The position numbers and the translations under genes are program-made. Shown here one piece after another: positions 1 through 8,420 of a DNA stretch of 64,000 nt. The stretch comes from Sphingomonas sp. Root241. Lineage in GTDB: Bacteria > Pseudomonadota > Alphaproteobacteria > Sphingomonadales > Sphingomonadaceae. The notes under the pieces are model-generated. The model searched no databases, had not been told where the DNA came from, and saw only the letters and a list, made by a program, of their open reading frames with translations. Each line of letters begins with the position of its first letter. The stretch's first letter is position 1. Location of the stretch: contig NZ_LMIV01000001.1 of the NCBI RefSeq assembly GCF_001428865.1, positions 1,797,997 through 1,861,996 of the forward strand, in the 5' to 3' direction.

Positions 1-1081
1 GCAGCGGATCCGAATGGAACAATGCGAGATAGCCCGCATTGGGCTCCCATTCGACGCGCAGTTCGACGGTCTTGCCCGCGGTCATCGGCAGCTCGAAATT
101 ATGGAACCATGGGTTCCAGTTCTGCCGCCAGCGCGAGAGCACTTCCTTGCCGTCCGCGAACACCTTCACATAGCTCGACGAATAGAGCCGGAATTTATGC
201 GTGCCGGTCTTGTCCGGGGTGACGCTGCCGCTCCACACCACGGCCTGCTTGCCGACCACCACGCCGGCGGTGTTCTGCCCGCTCTCCGATGAGGCGACGG
301 TCTGCGCCCTGGCTGCATCGGGCCAGTTCTTCTGGTCCCTGATGAACTGATAGTCGATAAACGGCTCCTGCCGGCTCACTATGAGCTTGTCGCCGAGGAA
401 ATAATCGGCCTTCCAGCCCGGCTTGCCGCCGCTGGCGACCTTCAGACCCTGCCCGACATGCGCATAAGGCACAGGGTTGCCGAAGCGCGTGATCGAGTTG
501 TTGTCCCAGAGCAGCCCGTAATTGCGCGTCGACACCACGAAGGGAATCGCGATGTCCATATTGTGCTGGGCGAGTTCGACGTCCTCGCCATTATAGTTCA
601 TCTGCCGGTTCTGGTGCTGGCCTAGGCCGTAGAAGCCCTCGTCGGTGCCGCGGTTGAACTGCTGCTCGGTGGCGAGGAACGGCTTGCCGTCGGCGGTGGT
701 CGCAGTGAAGCGCCGCCGCGCCTCCTCGGCCAGCACGAGCTTGCCTTCCGCGTCGCGAAACTGCACCCGGCCGTCGGAGAGCCGGATCTCCGCGGTCGCC
801 TTGGGCAGCTTGAGCGTCACCAGCCCCTTGGTTTCGGTGACGACGGGATCGCCCGCCGCGTCCGCAATCACCATCAGGCTCTTCGGTATCGCCAGGTCGG
901 TCGCCGGAACCGCGGTCACCCGGAAGCTGGCGTCGCCATAAGCGAGCACCCGCACGCGCTTCGTCGCGCCCTGGTCCGGCGTGACCACCACGCCGTGCGC
1001 GACCCGCTCGACTTCGGACGCCAGTGCCGTGCTCGACATCAGCACAATGGCGAGCGATGCCGCCCCCAGCAATTTCCTCAA
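1..1081 (-). CDS. Secreted GH31-family glycosidase (alpha-xylosidase/alpha-glucosidase type), 3' end outside window
   Basis: Only the first ~360 residues are in the window; the gene runs off at position 1. The N-terminus is a signal peptide (RKLLGAASLAIVLMSSTALA) followed by a beta-sandwich N-domain typical of GH31 enzymes, including the GFYGLGQHQNRQMNYNG segment and a 'NYGLLWDN' motif. Residues after about 280 resemble a PA14 insert (VKVFADGKEVL..., WFHNFELPMTAGKTVELRVEW). The catalytic barrel would lie beyond the window. The start is a TTG at 1081, preceded by a good GGGAG ribosome site; no in-frame ATG fits. Family knowledge suggests release of alpha-linked xylose or glucose from oligosaccharides in the periplasm or outside the cell. 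Substrate cannot be decided from this fragment. Confidence 0.85.
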   Translation of the reverse strand, partial: MRKLLGAASLAIVLMSSTALASEVERVAHGVVVTPDQGATKRVRVLAYGDASFRVTAVPATDLAIPKSLMVIADAAGDPVVTETKGLVTLKLPKATAEIRLSDGRVQFRDAEGKLVLAEEARRRFTATTADGKPFLATEQQFNRGTDEGFYGLGQHQNRQMNYNGEDVELAQHNMDIAIPFVVSTRNYGLLWDNNSITRFGNPVPYAHVGQGLKVASGGKPGWKADYFLGDKLIVSRQEPFIDYQFIRDQKNWPDAARAQTVASSESGQNTAGVVVGKQAVVWSGSVTPDKTGTHKFRLYSSSYVKVFADGKEVLSRWRQNWNPWFHNFELPMTAGKTVELRVEWEPNAGYLALFHSDPL

Positions 1082-1254
1082 GCCCCGTCTCCCGATATTT
1101 TCACATGCGCTATCTATTTTCATCAGACCCGTCCAGCCGCGCTTGCGAGCCCAATCATTGCTGCAATGCGGCGATCCGCAGAATCCCGGCATTGAAGCGT
1201 TAACCTTGCCCCGCTAACCATGCGCCGGGGATCTTTGCGGGTGGGTGTGGCGCG

Positions 1255-1476
1255 ATGGTCGAGTTCTTTATCTTCATTTACGCAATGATGGCGATGTTCG
1301 TGCTCTTCGCGATGCAGCGCAATCGGCGTGAGCAACGGCCGAATTCCCAGATGGTGACGATGGTCGGCTGGGGTCTGTTTTCGCTATCCTCGACGCTGGC
1401 CATCCTGATGGGCGCGGTCGCCCTTGCGCTGGCGCTGGGCCTCCAGATGCAGCTTCCCGACGCCCCCCTCTTCTAA
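1255..1476 (+). CDS. Small two-helix membrane protein of unknown function
   Basis: A 73-residue protein with two hydrophobic helices (about residues 3-19 and 36-62) joined by a basic linker (QRNRREQR), so both ends probably face the same side of the inner membrane. The stop is only 5 bp upstream of the gamma-carbonic anhydrase start, so the two are probably one transcript. The ribosome site is weak (GGTGGGTG about 10 bp upstream). I do not recognise the family. It is probably real because of its position, length and hydrophobic pattern. The 173-bp gap between it and the divergent GH31 gene holds the promoters; I saw no clear operator there. Confidence 0.6.
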   Translation: MVEFFIFIYAMMAMFVLFAMQRNRREQRPNSQMVTMVGWGLFSLSSTLAILMGAVALALALGLQMQLPDAPLF

Positions 1477-1481
1477 GGGCG

Positions 1482-2006
1482 ATGCCGCTCTACGAAATCG
1501 GCGGCCACCAGCCACGAATCGCTCCCGACGCATGGGTGGCGCCGAGCGCCGACCTGATCGGCGACGTGCATCTCGCCGAACTGACCAGCGTCTGGTTCGG
1601 CGCCGTGATCCGCGCCGACAACACGCCAATCGTGGTGGGCGCGCGCACCAACGTCCAGGACGGGGCGATGCTGCATTCCGATCCCGGCGCCCCCTGCACA
1701 TTGGGTGAGGACGTCACTGTCGGCCATCACGCGATCCTCCATGGTTGCACGATCGGCGATCGCACGCTGATCGGAATGGGCGCCACGATCCTCAATCGCG
1801 CAGTGATCGGCGAAGACTGCCTCGTCGGCGCCGGTGCGCTCATCACTGAGGGCAAGACCTTCCCGTCGGGCCATCTGATCGTCGGCTCGCCGGCCAGGGC
1901 GATCCGCCCGCTCGACGATATGCAGAAGGCGATGCTCAAGGCCTCGGCAGCGCTCTACGCGGCCAAGCAGCGCGATTATGCGCAGGGTCTCCGCCGAGTC
2001 GACTAG
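1482..2006 (+). CDS. Gamma-carbonic anhydrase family protein (hexapeptide-repeat)
   Basis: 174 residues of left-handed beta-helix repeats, of the YrdA/PaaY type and the usual family length. The metal-binding histidines expected for gamma-carbonic anhydrases are visible: H65 in MLHSD, and H82 and H87 in the GHHAILHGC motif with the normal five-residue spacing. Homologues are trimers in the cytoplasm that bind Zn or Fe; many have weak or untested CO2 hydratase activity, so the enzymatic role is inferred. It follows the small membrane protein gene by 5 bp. ATG start with GGGCG just upstream; translation is probably coupled to the preceding gene. Confidence 0.9.
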   Translation: MPLYEIGGHQPRIAPDAWVAPSADLIGDVHLAELTSVWFGAVIRADNTPIVVGARTNVQDGAMLHSDPGAPCTLGEDVTVGHHAILHGCTIGDRTLIGMGATILNRAVIGEDCLVGAGALITEGKTFPSGHLIVGSPARAIRPLDDMQKAMLKASAALYAAKQRDYAQGLRRVD

Positions 2007-2090
2007 GCCTGTCGCTCAATGTCCGGCCATGCCGTAACGTCGCCCATGCCGGGATAGACAGGCATTCGAGTTGCGCTACAAAACTGGTCC

Positions 2091-3032
2091 ATGGCCCTTC
2101 CCCCACTGTTCGATCGCCTTCGGCTTCCCGTCATCGGATCGCCGCTGTTCATCATCTCGGTGCCCGATCTGGTGATCGCGCAGTGCAAGGCGGGGATCGT
2201 CGGATCCTTTCCCGCGCTCAACGCCCGCCCGCAGAGCCTGCTCGACGAATGGCTGCATCGGATTACCGAGGAGCTGGCCGCGTGGGACCGCGCCAACCCC
2301 GACGCGCCCTCCGCGCCCTTTGCGGTCAACCAGATCGTCCATCGCTCGAATGACCGGCTCGAGGCCGACCTCCACACCTGCGCCAAGTGGAAAGTGCCGA
2401 TCGTCATCACGTCGCTCGGGGCGCGGCCCGAGCTCAACCACGCGGTGCACAGCTGGGGCGGCATCACCCTCCACGATGTCATCGACGATCGTTTCGCACA
2501 CAAGGCTATCGAAAAGGGCGCCGACGGGCTGATCCTCGTCGCCACCGGCGCGGGCGGCCATGCGGGCGTGCTCAATCCCTTCGCCTTCGTTCAGGAAGTC
2601 CGCGAATGGTTTGGTGGGCCCCTGATCCTCTCGGGCGCGATCGCCACCGGCCGCGCGGTGCTGGCGGCGCAGGTACTCGGCGCCGACCTAGCCTATATCG
2701 GCTCGCCGTTCATCGCCACCGACGAGGCGAATGCCGTCGACGCCTATAAGCAGGGCATTGTCGACGGCCGGGCGGCCGACATCGTCTATTCGAACCTCTT
2801 CACCGGCGTACATGGCAATTATCTGCGCAGCTCTATCGTCGCGTCCGGGCTGGACCCCGACAAATTGCCCGAAAGCGATCCTAGCGCGATGAACTTCGGC
2901 GGCGCCAAGGCGTGGAAGGAGATCTGGGGATCGGGTCAGGGGATCGGCGCGGTGAGCGCGGTCGAGCCGGCCGCGGTCAAGATCGAGCGCCTGAAGCAGG
3001 AATACGCCGCGGCCAAGGCCGCGTTGCGCTAG
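2091..3032 (+). CDS. Nitronate monooxygenase (2-nitropropane dioxygenase family)
   Basis: 313-residue flavin enzyme. The opening residues (LPVIGSPLFIIS) and the phosphate-binding glycine-rich segment GADGLILVATGAGGHAG are diagnostic of the FMN TIM-barrel nitronate monooxygenase family, and LILSGAIATGRAV plus GADLAYIGSPFIAT complete the flavin site. Members oxidise alkyl nitronates (for example propionate-3-nitronate) to carbonyl compounds and nitrite, usually as detoxification. It stands alone on the plus strand, 84 bp after the carbonic anhydrase gene, and is followed by convergent rcdA. Family assignment is secure; the physiological substrate is not known from sequence. Confidence 0.92.
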   Translation: MALPPLFDRLRLPVIGSPLFIISVPDLVIAQCKAGIVGSFPALNARPQSLLDEWLHRITEELAAWDRANPDAPSAPFAVNQIVHRSNDRLEADLHTCAKWKVPIVITSLGARPELNHAVHSWGGITLHDVIDDRFAHKAIEKGADGLILVATGAGGHAGVLNPFAFVQEVREWFGGPLILSGAIATGRAVLAAQVLGADLAYIGSPFIATDEANAVDAYKQGIVDGRAADIVYSNLFTGVHGNYLRSSIVASGLDPDKLPESDPSAMNFGGAKAWKEIWGSGQGIGAVSAVEPAAVKIERLKQEYAAAKAALR

Positions 3033-3076
3033 AGCCTTTGGTTCTATCGTGCTCCTGCTTTCGCAAGAGCCCAGGC

Positions 3077-3553
3077 CTAGAAAGAAGCCGACAGCCTTTC
3101 GAGCATCCGCCGCGCGGGGCTCTCGTCCACGGCCGGCTCGTCGAGCGAGGCATCCAGCCGAGCCACCCGACGGTGCAGCTCGATACTGGTCGCGATGATC
3201 GCGCGAGCCTGTGTCGGCATCGTCTCGAGGATCGCGGCTTCGGTTTCGGGCGCCTCGCCTAGCCGCCGCGAGGGTGACAGCGCGTCGACCGGCGTGAGCT
3301 CGCCCGCCTCGACCGCGCGCTGCGTCAGCAGCCAAGCGATGATGTGCATCAGCCGCGTTGTCACCTTGAGCGATTCGCAGGAGAAAGTGACGCGGCTCAA
3401 CGCTTCGAGCGAATCGCGCTCGGCGCGCCCCAGCACATCGAAATAGGCGCGCGCCTCATCCGCCAGCAGCATCGCCTCGACATAGAGCGAGTCGACCAGC
3501 TTGCGGTGGATCGTCGAGGTTGCCTGCGGCGTCATCCTGCAATGGAGTGCCAT
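3077..3553 (-). CDS. rcdA: RcdA-like DUF1465 protein, cell-cycle proteolysis adaptor family
   Basis: 158-residue all-helical protein of the DUF1465 family, the family of Caulobacter RcdA. In Caulobacter RcdA is an adaptor that helps ClpXP degrade the master regulator CtrA. Recognisable segments are the helix LVDSLYVEAMLLADEARAYFD, the central SCESLKVTTRLMHIIAWLLTQRAVEAGE and the tail RMLERLS. The first codon is ATG at 3553, but M7 (3535, MTPQATST) is an alternative start. It converges on the nitronate monooxygenase gene and lies close to the DUF465 genes. That the role in CtrA turnover is conserved here is inference from the family. Confidence 0.85.
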   Translation of the reverse strand: MALHCRMTPQATSTIHRKLVDSLYVEAMLLADEARAYFDVLGRAERDSLEALSRVTFSCESLKVTTRLMHIIAWLLTQRAVEAGELTPVDALSPSRRLGEAPETEAAILETMPTQARAIIATSIELHRRVARLDASLDEPAVDESPARRMLERLSASF

Positions 3554-3611
3554 AACGGGCGCGCCAGTTGAATGCTTAATATTACAGCACTTGCGTCCCG
3601 GTGCGGGAGGC

Positions 3612-3809
3612 TCAGGCGATGATGTCGGGGACGAGCTGGTCTTCGAGTTGGGCGATCTCGTCGCGTAGCCGCAGCTTGCGCTTCTTCAGCCGCGCGAGCT
3701 GAAGCTGATCTGCCGAGCCGGTGCCCCGAAGCGCGTCGATCGCCATGTCCAGGTCACGGTGTTCGGTGCGCAGTGTCTCGAGCCGTCGCTGGGTCTCGCT
3801 CTCGTCCAT
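3612..3809 (-). CDS. YdcH/DUF465 family small coiled-coil protein
   Basis: 65 residues, predicted to form a helical hairpin: RRLETLRTEHRDLDMAIDAL, then LARLKKRKLRLRDEIAQLEDQL. The LKKRKLRLRDEI core is the DUF465 signature. The length is normal for the family. No biochemical function is established for these proteins. It is divergent from a second DUF465 gene (3978-4130) across a ~168-bp spacer, and both lie beside rcdA. The ATG at 3809 is chosen because the family begins at this point; the upstream sequence GGGGGCGGGA offers a plausible ribosome site. Confidence 0.85.
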   Translation of the reverse strand: MDESETQRRLETLRTEHRDLDMAIDALRGTGSADQLQLARLKKRKLRLRDEIAQLEDQLVPDIIA

Positions 3810-3977
3810 TCCCGCCCCCTTTTACGCGTACGCGCCGCATCGAGCCGCGAAATGCTCCCAACGAGCCATCGCGCCTTTTCCGCAGGCTGTCGATTGCGCT
3901 CAATAGGGGGGGCGACAAGCGGCTGCAAAGGTGATTTATTGGTTGACCCCGGCGCCAATCGAAGGAGGAACGCTTCC

Positions 3978-4130
3978 ATGCAGAACGCGCATTTCGCGGC
4001 ACTCAACGCCAAGCATTCGACACTGGATCAACGGATCGCCGTCGAATCGCAGCGGCCGCTTCCCGATCAGATGTTGATCGCGGAATTGAAGAAACGGAAG
4101 TTGCGCGTCAAGGAGGAGCTCAGCCGCTAA
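3978..4130 (+). CDS. Second YdcH/DUF465 family small protein
   Basis: 50-residue paralogue of the divergent protein at 3612-3809, with the same core (LIAELKKRKLRVKEELSR). The frame stays open far upstream, but the true start is the ATG at 3978, preceded by a near-perfect AAGGAGG ribosome site; upstream codons do not look coding. DUF465 proteins average about 55-75 residues, so this is a short member. The function is unknown. The very strong ribosome site suggests high expression. Confidence 0.85.
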   Translation: MQNAHFAALNAKHSTLDQRIAVESQRPLPDQMLIAELKKRKLRVKEELSR

Positions 4131-4255
4131 CGCGGAGACGCGATATTTTGTCGGGGAGCTGTGGCATCGGGGCCGCACCTCCCCGATATCGGGGCGCAAC
4201 CCGCTCGGAAACGCGTCGATCTAACGCAATGTAGAAGCCGAAACCGGCTCGCGCC

Positions 4256-4633
4256 TCAGCGGCGCGTGATGATCGGCTTGGCGAAATGCGCGGTCTGTGT
4301 GCCCTTGCCCACGGGCTTGCGCGCCAGCATCGGATCGATCTCGATGTCGAAGGCGACGCCGACACGGCCATCGGTCGCCCAGGCGATCCGACCCTTCACC
4401 CAGCCCACGCCACGCACTTCGATCTCGACCGGCGCACCGGCTTCGACGGGCGCCGCATATTCGGCCATCAGACCACCGGACGAGAGATTGCGCACGCGCG
4501 CCTGCACGACCTTGTCGTCCCCGACGACTCGGAACTGCGCGGTCAGCAACAGGCTGTCGCGTGAGCCGCTGCGCTGGCCGGTGAAATCATCGGCCGAGAG
4601 CGCGTTCACGGCTTCGGTAGAGAATTGGTCCAT
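4256..4633 (-). CDS. PilZ-domain protein, putative c-di-GMP binder
   Basis: 125 residues. After a ~25-residue leader comes a single PilZ beta-barrel: GSRDSLLLTAQFRV, then RVRNLSSGGLMAEY (the N/D-x-S-x-x-G motif), then VKGRIAWATDGRVGVAFD. The first arginine motif (RxxxR) is only partly present (QRSGSRDS), so c-di-GMP affinity is uncertain. The protein is cytoplasmic with no other domain, so it would work by binding a partner. Single gene, minus strand, between the second DUF465 gene and dksA. Two other PilZ loci are in the window (35662-36615 and 54818-55141). Confidence 0.85.
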   Translation of the reverse strand: MDQFSTEAVNALSADDFTGQRSGSRDSLLLTAQFRVVGDDKVVQARVRNLSSGGLMAEYAAPVEAGAPVEIEVRGVGWVKGRIAWATDGRVGVAFDIEIDPMLARKPVGKGTQTAHFAKPIITRR

Positions 4634-4742
4634 CGGTGCTGCTCGAACGCCAAAATTGATCTGCGTCGGTTAGAGCAGCAATCCCTGACGAAAGCGTAAA
4701 TTTAAGGCGCGCCGACTAAAAATCACGCGCCCGTCGAAACCG

Positions 4743-5210
4743 CTATTCGTCGCGCGAAACCTTCTCGTTCCGCTCGTGACGCTCCTGCGCCTCCACGGTC
4801 ATGGTCGCGATCGGCCGTGCCTCGAGCCGGGCGAGCGAAATCGGCTCGCCGGTCACTTCGCAATAGCCATATTCGCCCTCGTCGATCCGGCGCATCGCCG
4901 CGTCGATCTTGGCGATCAGCTTGCGCTGGCGATCCCGGGTGCGCAGCTCGATCGACCAGTCGGTCTCGCTCGACGCGCGATCGGTGAGATCGGCTTCGCG
5001 CAGCGAATCGGTCTGGAGCTGGTTGAGCGTGCCGGCGGCCTCGCGATAGATCGCGTCCTTCCAGGCAATCAGTTTCTCGCGGAAATATTCCTGCTGCCGC
5101 GGATTCATGAACGGTTCGTCGTTGTGCGGCCGATATCCGTCGTCGCCGTCATTCGCTGCCGGGGGGAAGTGTTTCCCAGGTTCGTCGGAGCGATCCAATA
5201 CTGTAGCCAT
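4743..5210 (-). CDS. dksA: DksA, RNA polymerase-binding stringent-response factor (cysteine-poor type)
   Basis: 155 residues with the DksA architecture: an N-terminal extension, an antiparallel coiled coil whose tip has the functional DxxDxA motif (D74, D77, A79), and a C-terminal zinc-finger region (YGYCEVTGEPISLARLEARP). Only C117 of the four classical zinc ligands remains; the others are T120, T138 and A141. Cysteine-poor DksA proteins of this sort occur in alphaproteobacteria and still function with ppGpp at the RNA polymerase secondary channel. The ATG at 5210 is preferred over the upstream GTG at 5225 because GGAGAG lies 5 bp before it. A ~400-bp non-coding stretch lies upstream. Confidence 0.92.
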   Translation of the reverse strand: MATVLDRSDEPGKHFPPAANDGDDGYRPHNDEPFMNPRQQEYFREKLIAWKDAIYREAAGTLNQLQTDSLREADLTDRASSETDWSIELRTRDRQRKLIAKIDAAMRRIDEGEYGYCEVTGEPISLARLEARPIATMTVEAQERHERNEKVSRDE

Positions 5211-5225
5211 CCCCACTCTCCACAC

Positions 5226-5628
5226 CGGTCACCCAGTGGCCAAGCCGCTGGACGACTGCCTTTTGCCCGGACGCCCTATACTTGCGCCCGAGCGCATAGA
5301 CAAGCGCGCTATTATGACAGCCGCCATCTCTAATTCCCGGTAACATGGAGGAAATTAGCGGCCGCTGAACAACAGTCACCGGCCCCGGCAAAATTTAACC
5401 ATATCCGGTAACAAGTATCCCGCCACGGCGCCGGCGAACCGTACCGAAACCGCACATTAACCATAAGCTCTGCATCGTGACGGTAAAAAAACGTCCAAGA
5501 ACACGGTAAACAGCCCTCAGCCCGCTTGCACTTAATAGTTTGTTTTGCGTTTCTTGGTCATTGAGGGCGCAGAAGCTGCTGACGGTTCCGTGGGGAGCGA
5601 GCGCCAGCAACAGGAAGAGTGGGACATC
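5226..5628. other. 403-bp non-coding, relatively AT-rich divergent regulatory region
   Basis: The stretch between dksA and the repeat-protein gene has no supportable ORF. It is AT-richer than its surroundings and contains two TTAACCAT sequences (about 5395 and 5458), which resemble CtrA half-sites (TTAA), but I see no full TTAA-N7-TTAA site. It probably carries the promoters of both flanking genes and a 5' leader. Confidence 0.5.
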
Positions 5629-6519
5629 ATGTCGGTTCGCATGGCCTTGGCGAAACTCTGCGCATGTGCCTGTGGCGGCGCAGTCATCGGCGGTGGCGGC
5701 GTCTATGCCGTGGAGCGCGTGACGCAGCCCAGCGTGGTCCAGCAATATACGGTCGCGAAGAAGCGAGTCGTCCGCAAGGGGCCGGTAGCCGGCGTCGTGC
5801 GCAAGAAGCTCGTCCGCCGCGTGACCACGACCACCACGACTCAGGCAGCGCCCCAGGTCGTCGTCGTGGCGCAAAGCGCGCCGATCCCCCTTCCCCCGCG
5901 CGAAATGCCCGTGGTCGCCGCTGCCAGCAGCGCGGCGGCAGGCGTTGTCGGCGGCTCGGGCGGCTATGGCGGCTTCGGCGGCGGCTTCTTCGCCGGCGGC
6001 TTCTTCGGCAGTTCCGGGAGCAGCTCGGGCAGCAGCAGCGGAATCAATATCGAGATTTCGAGTGGCGGCACGAGCACCTCCTCGGGGGGCTCGTCCACTT
6101 CGACCGGTGGTTCGTCCACTTCGACCGGAGGCTCGTCGACCTCCACCTCCACTGGCGGCTCGTCGACCTCGACGTCCACCGGCGGGTCGTCCACTTCGAC
6201 TTCGAGCGGCGTCAGTTCGTCGACATCGTCCTCGACTTCCTCGTCGACCTCTTCGTCCACGTCATCCTCGACGTCGTCGTCGAGCGGCAACTGGAGCAGC
6301 ACGTCGAGCGGCTGGAGTACCTCGAGCGGCTGGGGCTGCAAATGGGGCAAGCATTGCGGCGGATCGAGCGGTCATCATGGGTCGAGCGGGTCGAGCGGCT
6401 CGTCGGGAGGGCCCGAGCCGGTCCCCGCCCCGCCGATGATCCTGCTCTTCGGCGGCGCCGCCGCGGCGCTGGTCGCACGCAAGCGCTTGGGCAAGAAGAA
6501 GGACTTGGCCGAGGCATAA
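5629..6519 (+). CDS. Low-complexity Ser/Thr/Gly-rich surface protein with a PEP-CTERM-like tail
   Basis: 296 residues. A short hydrophobic N-terminus (LCACACGGAVIGGGGVYAVE) is followed by a basic Val/Lys/Arg/Thr stretch, a glycine/phenylalanine-rich patch near residues 109-125, and a long Ser/Thr/Gly region (about 127-260). It ends with PEP near residue 262, a hydrophobic helix (MILLFGGAAAALVA) and RKRLGKKK, a layout like PEP-CTERM sorting signals. At DNA level the repeats are five in-frame units (21 or 27 bp) at 6091-6213. The ATG at 5629 is chosen because GGAAGAG precedes it and the signal-like segment starts there; the frame is open back to 5545. Function unknown; surface exposure and glycosylation are inferences. 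Confidence 0.7.
   Translation: MSVRMALAKLCACACGGAVIGGGGVYAVERVTQPSVVQQYTVAKKRVVRKGPVAGVVRKKLVRRVTTTTTTQAAPQVVVVAQSAPIPLPPREMPVVAAASSAAAGVVGGSGGYGGFGGGFFAGGFFGSSGSSSGSSSGINIEISSGGTSTSSGGSSTSTGGSSTSTGGSSTSTSTGGSSTSTSTGGSSTSTSSGVSSSTSSSTSSSTSSSTSSSTSSSSGNWSSTSSGWSTSSGWGCKWGKHCGGSSGHHGSSGSSGSSGGPEPVPAPPMILLFGGAAAALVARKRLGKKKDLAEA
6091..6213 (+). repeat. In-frame tandem repeats coding for (G)SSTST(ST)G units
   Basis: Five direct units: 6091-6111 and 6112-6132 (21 bp each), then 6133-6159, 6160-6186 and 6187-6213 (27 bp each). Each begins TCGTCSAC and ends on a glycine or valine codon. All lengths are multiples of three, so unit gain or loss would keep the reading frame. Confidence 0.85.
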
Positions 6520-6527
6520 AGCCTTAT

Positions 6528-6569
6528 CCATAACCGTCACCCCCGCTTTCGCGGGGGTGACGGTTATGG
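6528..6569. repeat. REP-like palindrome acting as bidirectional terminator
   Basis: Perfect 19-bp inverted repeat (6528-6546 and 6551-6569) with a TTTC loop, built on the CCGTCACCCCCGC core. It starts 9 bp after the repeat-protein stop and ends 30 bp before the stop of the convergent gene. There is no T-run on either side. It is one of four related palindromes in this window. Confidence 0.85.
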
Positions 6570-6598
6570 GTCGATATGCCCGCCCCTCTACCCCACCC

Positions 6599-7060
6599 TC
6601 ACTCCGTCTTGAGCAGCACTTCCTCGATCTGCGGCACGGTGTGGCCGGTCAGATCCTTGCCGATCTCCGCCTTCAGCCGGTCGCTCACTTCCTTGTGATA
6701 ATGCTTCCGGAGCTCGCCCAAAGTCTTGGGCGGGGCGATGATGATCAGTGATTCGAAATCGTTGTTGAGCGCGCGCTTCTTGAGCAACGCGGCGGTCTCG
6801 GCGGCGAAGCGGTCCTCTTCGAGCTGGTGGAAATCCACTTCGTCCATATTTCCCGCGCCCCATTGCGCGCCCGCGGTGCGGGTCCCCATCGATCCGCCGG
6901 CGAGATCGGTCGCCTGCTCGTTGTGATCGGGATTGTGTTTGTCGATCACTTTCTTCTCGACCTGCAGGTTGGGAATGGTGGCATCGCCTTCGTTCCTGAG
7001 GAACAGCATCTTCCGGCCATCCACGACCACCACGACCGTATCGTGCGGAACCTGCATCAT
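6599..7060 (-). CDS. Host attachment family protein (baeRF-like)
   Basis: 153 residues matching the 'host attachment protein' family: an N-terminal beta strand with [20 protein letters not shown], the central [14 protein letters not shown] region, and the C-terminal [24 protein letters not shown] plus [14 protein letters not shown]. These proteins were named for plant-associated bacteria but are structurally related to release-factor-like (eRF1 domain 1/baeRF) folds, and their molecular role is unsettled. Two ATGs are adjacent (7060 and 7057) behind AAGGAGACGA; either could be used. The frame is open far upstream through antisense serS, but that part is not coding. It is divergent from serS with an 85-bp spacer. 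Confidence 0.88.
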   Translation of the reverse strand: MMQVPHDTVVVVVDGRKMLFLRNEGDATIPNLQVEKKVIDKHNPDHNEQATDLAGGSMGTRTAGAQWGAGNMDEVDFHQLEEDRFAAETAALLKKRALNNDFESLIIIAPPKTLGELRKHYHKEVSDRLKAEIGKDLTGHTVPQIEEVLLKTE

Positions 7061-7145
7061 TCGTCTCCTTCGTTTGGTTGCACCTCCAACGCAGCCGCGC
7101 GGCGCAGGGTTGCGCAGCCCACCGCGCGCAGCCATACGCCCGGCC

Positions 7146-8420
7146 ATGCACGACATCCGGTTCATCCGCGAAAACCCCGAAGCCTTCGACGCCGGACTGG
7201 CGAAGCGCGGGCTGCCGCCACGTTCGGCCGAACTGCTCGCGCTCGACGAGCGCCGCCGCGCGCTGATCACCGAGGCACAGGCCGTCCAGGCGCGTCGCAA
7301 CGAGGCCTCGAAGGCGATCGGCGCGGCCAAGGCACGGCGCGACGATCCTACCGATCTGATGGCCGAAGTCGCCGCGCTCAAGGAACGGATGCCGGCGATC
7401 GATGCCGAGGAGAAGGCAGTAGGCGCCGAGCTCACGAGCGCGCTGGCCGCGATACCCAACCTTCCCCTCGCCGACGTGCCGCAAGGCGCCGACGAGGAAG
7501 ACAACGCGCTGATCCACGAACGGGGCACGCCGCCCTCCTTCCCCTTCGAAGCGAAGGAACATGACGCGATCGGCCCCGCGCTCGGGCTCGATTTCGAGAC
7601 CGGGGCTCTGCTCTCGGGCTCGCGCTTCACCTTCGTCCGCGGCAGCGCCGCCCGGCTCCACCGCGCGCTCGGCCAGTTCATGCTCGACACGCTCACACGC
7701 GAGCATGGCTTCGAGGAAGCGGTCGTCCCTTTGCTCGTCCGCGACGAAACCATGTTCGGCACCGGCCAGCTTCCCAAATTCACCGAGGACAGCTTCCAGA
7801 CCACCGACGGCCGCTGGCTGATCCCGACTTCGGAAGTCAGCCTCACCAACAGCGTGCGCGAGCAGATCCTGCCCGAAGAGGTGCTGCCGCTGCGCTTCAC
7901 TGCGCTCTCGCCCTGCTTCCGCTCGGAGGCCGGCTCCGCGGGGCGCGACACGCGCGGCTATATCCGCCAGCACCAGTTCGAGAAGGTCGAGATGGTTTCG
8001 ATCACCACCCCCGACCAGTCCGAGGCCGAGCATGAGCGCATGACGTCCTGCGCCGAGGATATTCTCGACAAGCTCGGCCTCGCCTTCCGCCGGATGAAGC
8101 TCTGCACCGGCGACATGGGCTTTTCGGCCGCGCGCACCTACGATCTCGAAGTGTGGCTGCCCGGCCAGGCGCGTTATCGCGAGATCTCGTCCTGCTCGAC
8201 CTGCACCGATTTCCAGGCCCGTCGGATGAACGCGCGCTACCGCCCTGAAGGCGAAAAAGCGACGCGCTTCGTCCACACGCTCAACGGCTCGGGGCTCGCG
8301 GTGGGCCGCACCCTGGTCGCAGTGGTCGAGAACTACCAACAGGAAGACGGCTCGGTCGCGGTGCCGGAAGTGCTCCAGCCCTATCTCGGCGGGTTGAACC
8401 GTCTGGAGCCGAAATCTTGA
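7146..8420 (+). CDS. serS: Serine--tRNA ligase
   Basis: 424 residues, standard for bacterial SerRS. The N-terminal tRNA-binding coiled coil ([14 protein letters not shown] through [19 protein letters not shown]) is followed by the class II catalytic core: motif 2 [20 protein letters not shown] with EKVEM, and motif 3 [19 protein letters not shown]. It attaches serine (and selenocysteine precursor serine) to its tRNAs. The ATG at 7146 begins the conserved MHDI N-terminus; the frame extends upstream to 6933 without coding character. It is followed by a repeat element and then surE on the same strand. Confidence 0.97.
   Translation: MHDIRFIRENPEAFDAGLAKRGLPPRSAELLALDERRRALITEAQAVQARRNEASKAIGAAKARRDDPTDLMAEVAALKERMPAIDAEEKAVGAELTSALAAIPNLPLADVPQGADEEDNALIHERGTPPSFPFEAKEHDAIGPALGLDFETGALLSGSRFTFVRGSAARLHRALGQFMLDTLTREHGFEEAVVPLLVRDETMFGTGQLPKFTEDSFQTTDGRWLIPTSEVSLTNSVREQILPEEVLPLRFTALSPCFRSEAGSAGRDTRGYIRQHQFEKVEMVSITTPDQSEAEHERMTSCAEDILDKLGLAFRRMKLCTGDMGFSAARTYDLEVWLPGQARYREISSCSTCTDFQARRMNARYRPEGEKATRFVHTLNGSGLAVGRTLVAVVENYQQEDGSVAVPEVLQPYLGGLNRLEPKS

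Noticed and set aside
5395..5470. CtrA-binding site upstream of dksA or the repeat protein
   Set aside because: Two TTAACCAT half-sites are present but not with the TTAA-N7-TTAA spacing required for a full site.
6091..6213. CRISPR-like repeat
   Set aside because: The units are contiguous, in-frame and code for Ser/Thr/Gly repeats; there are no spacers and no cas genes.
6588..8339. A 583-codon minus-strand frame and a 450-codon frame overlapping serS
   Set aside because: Only the end of the second frame (6599-7060) is a real gene; the rest is antisense serS.
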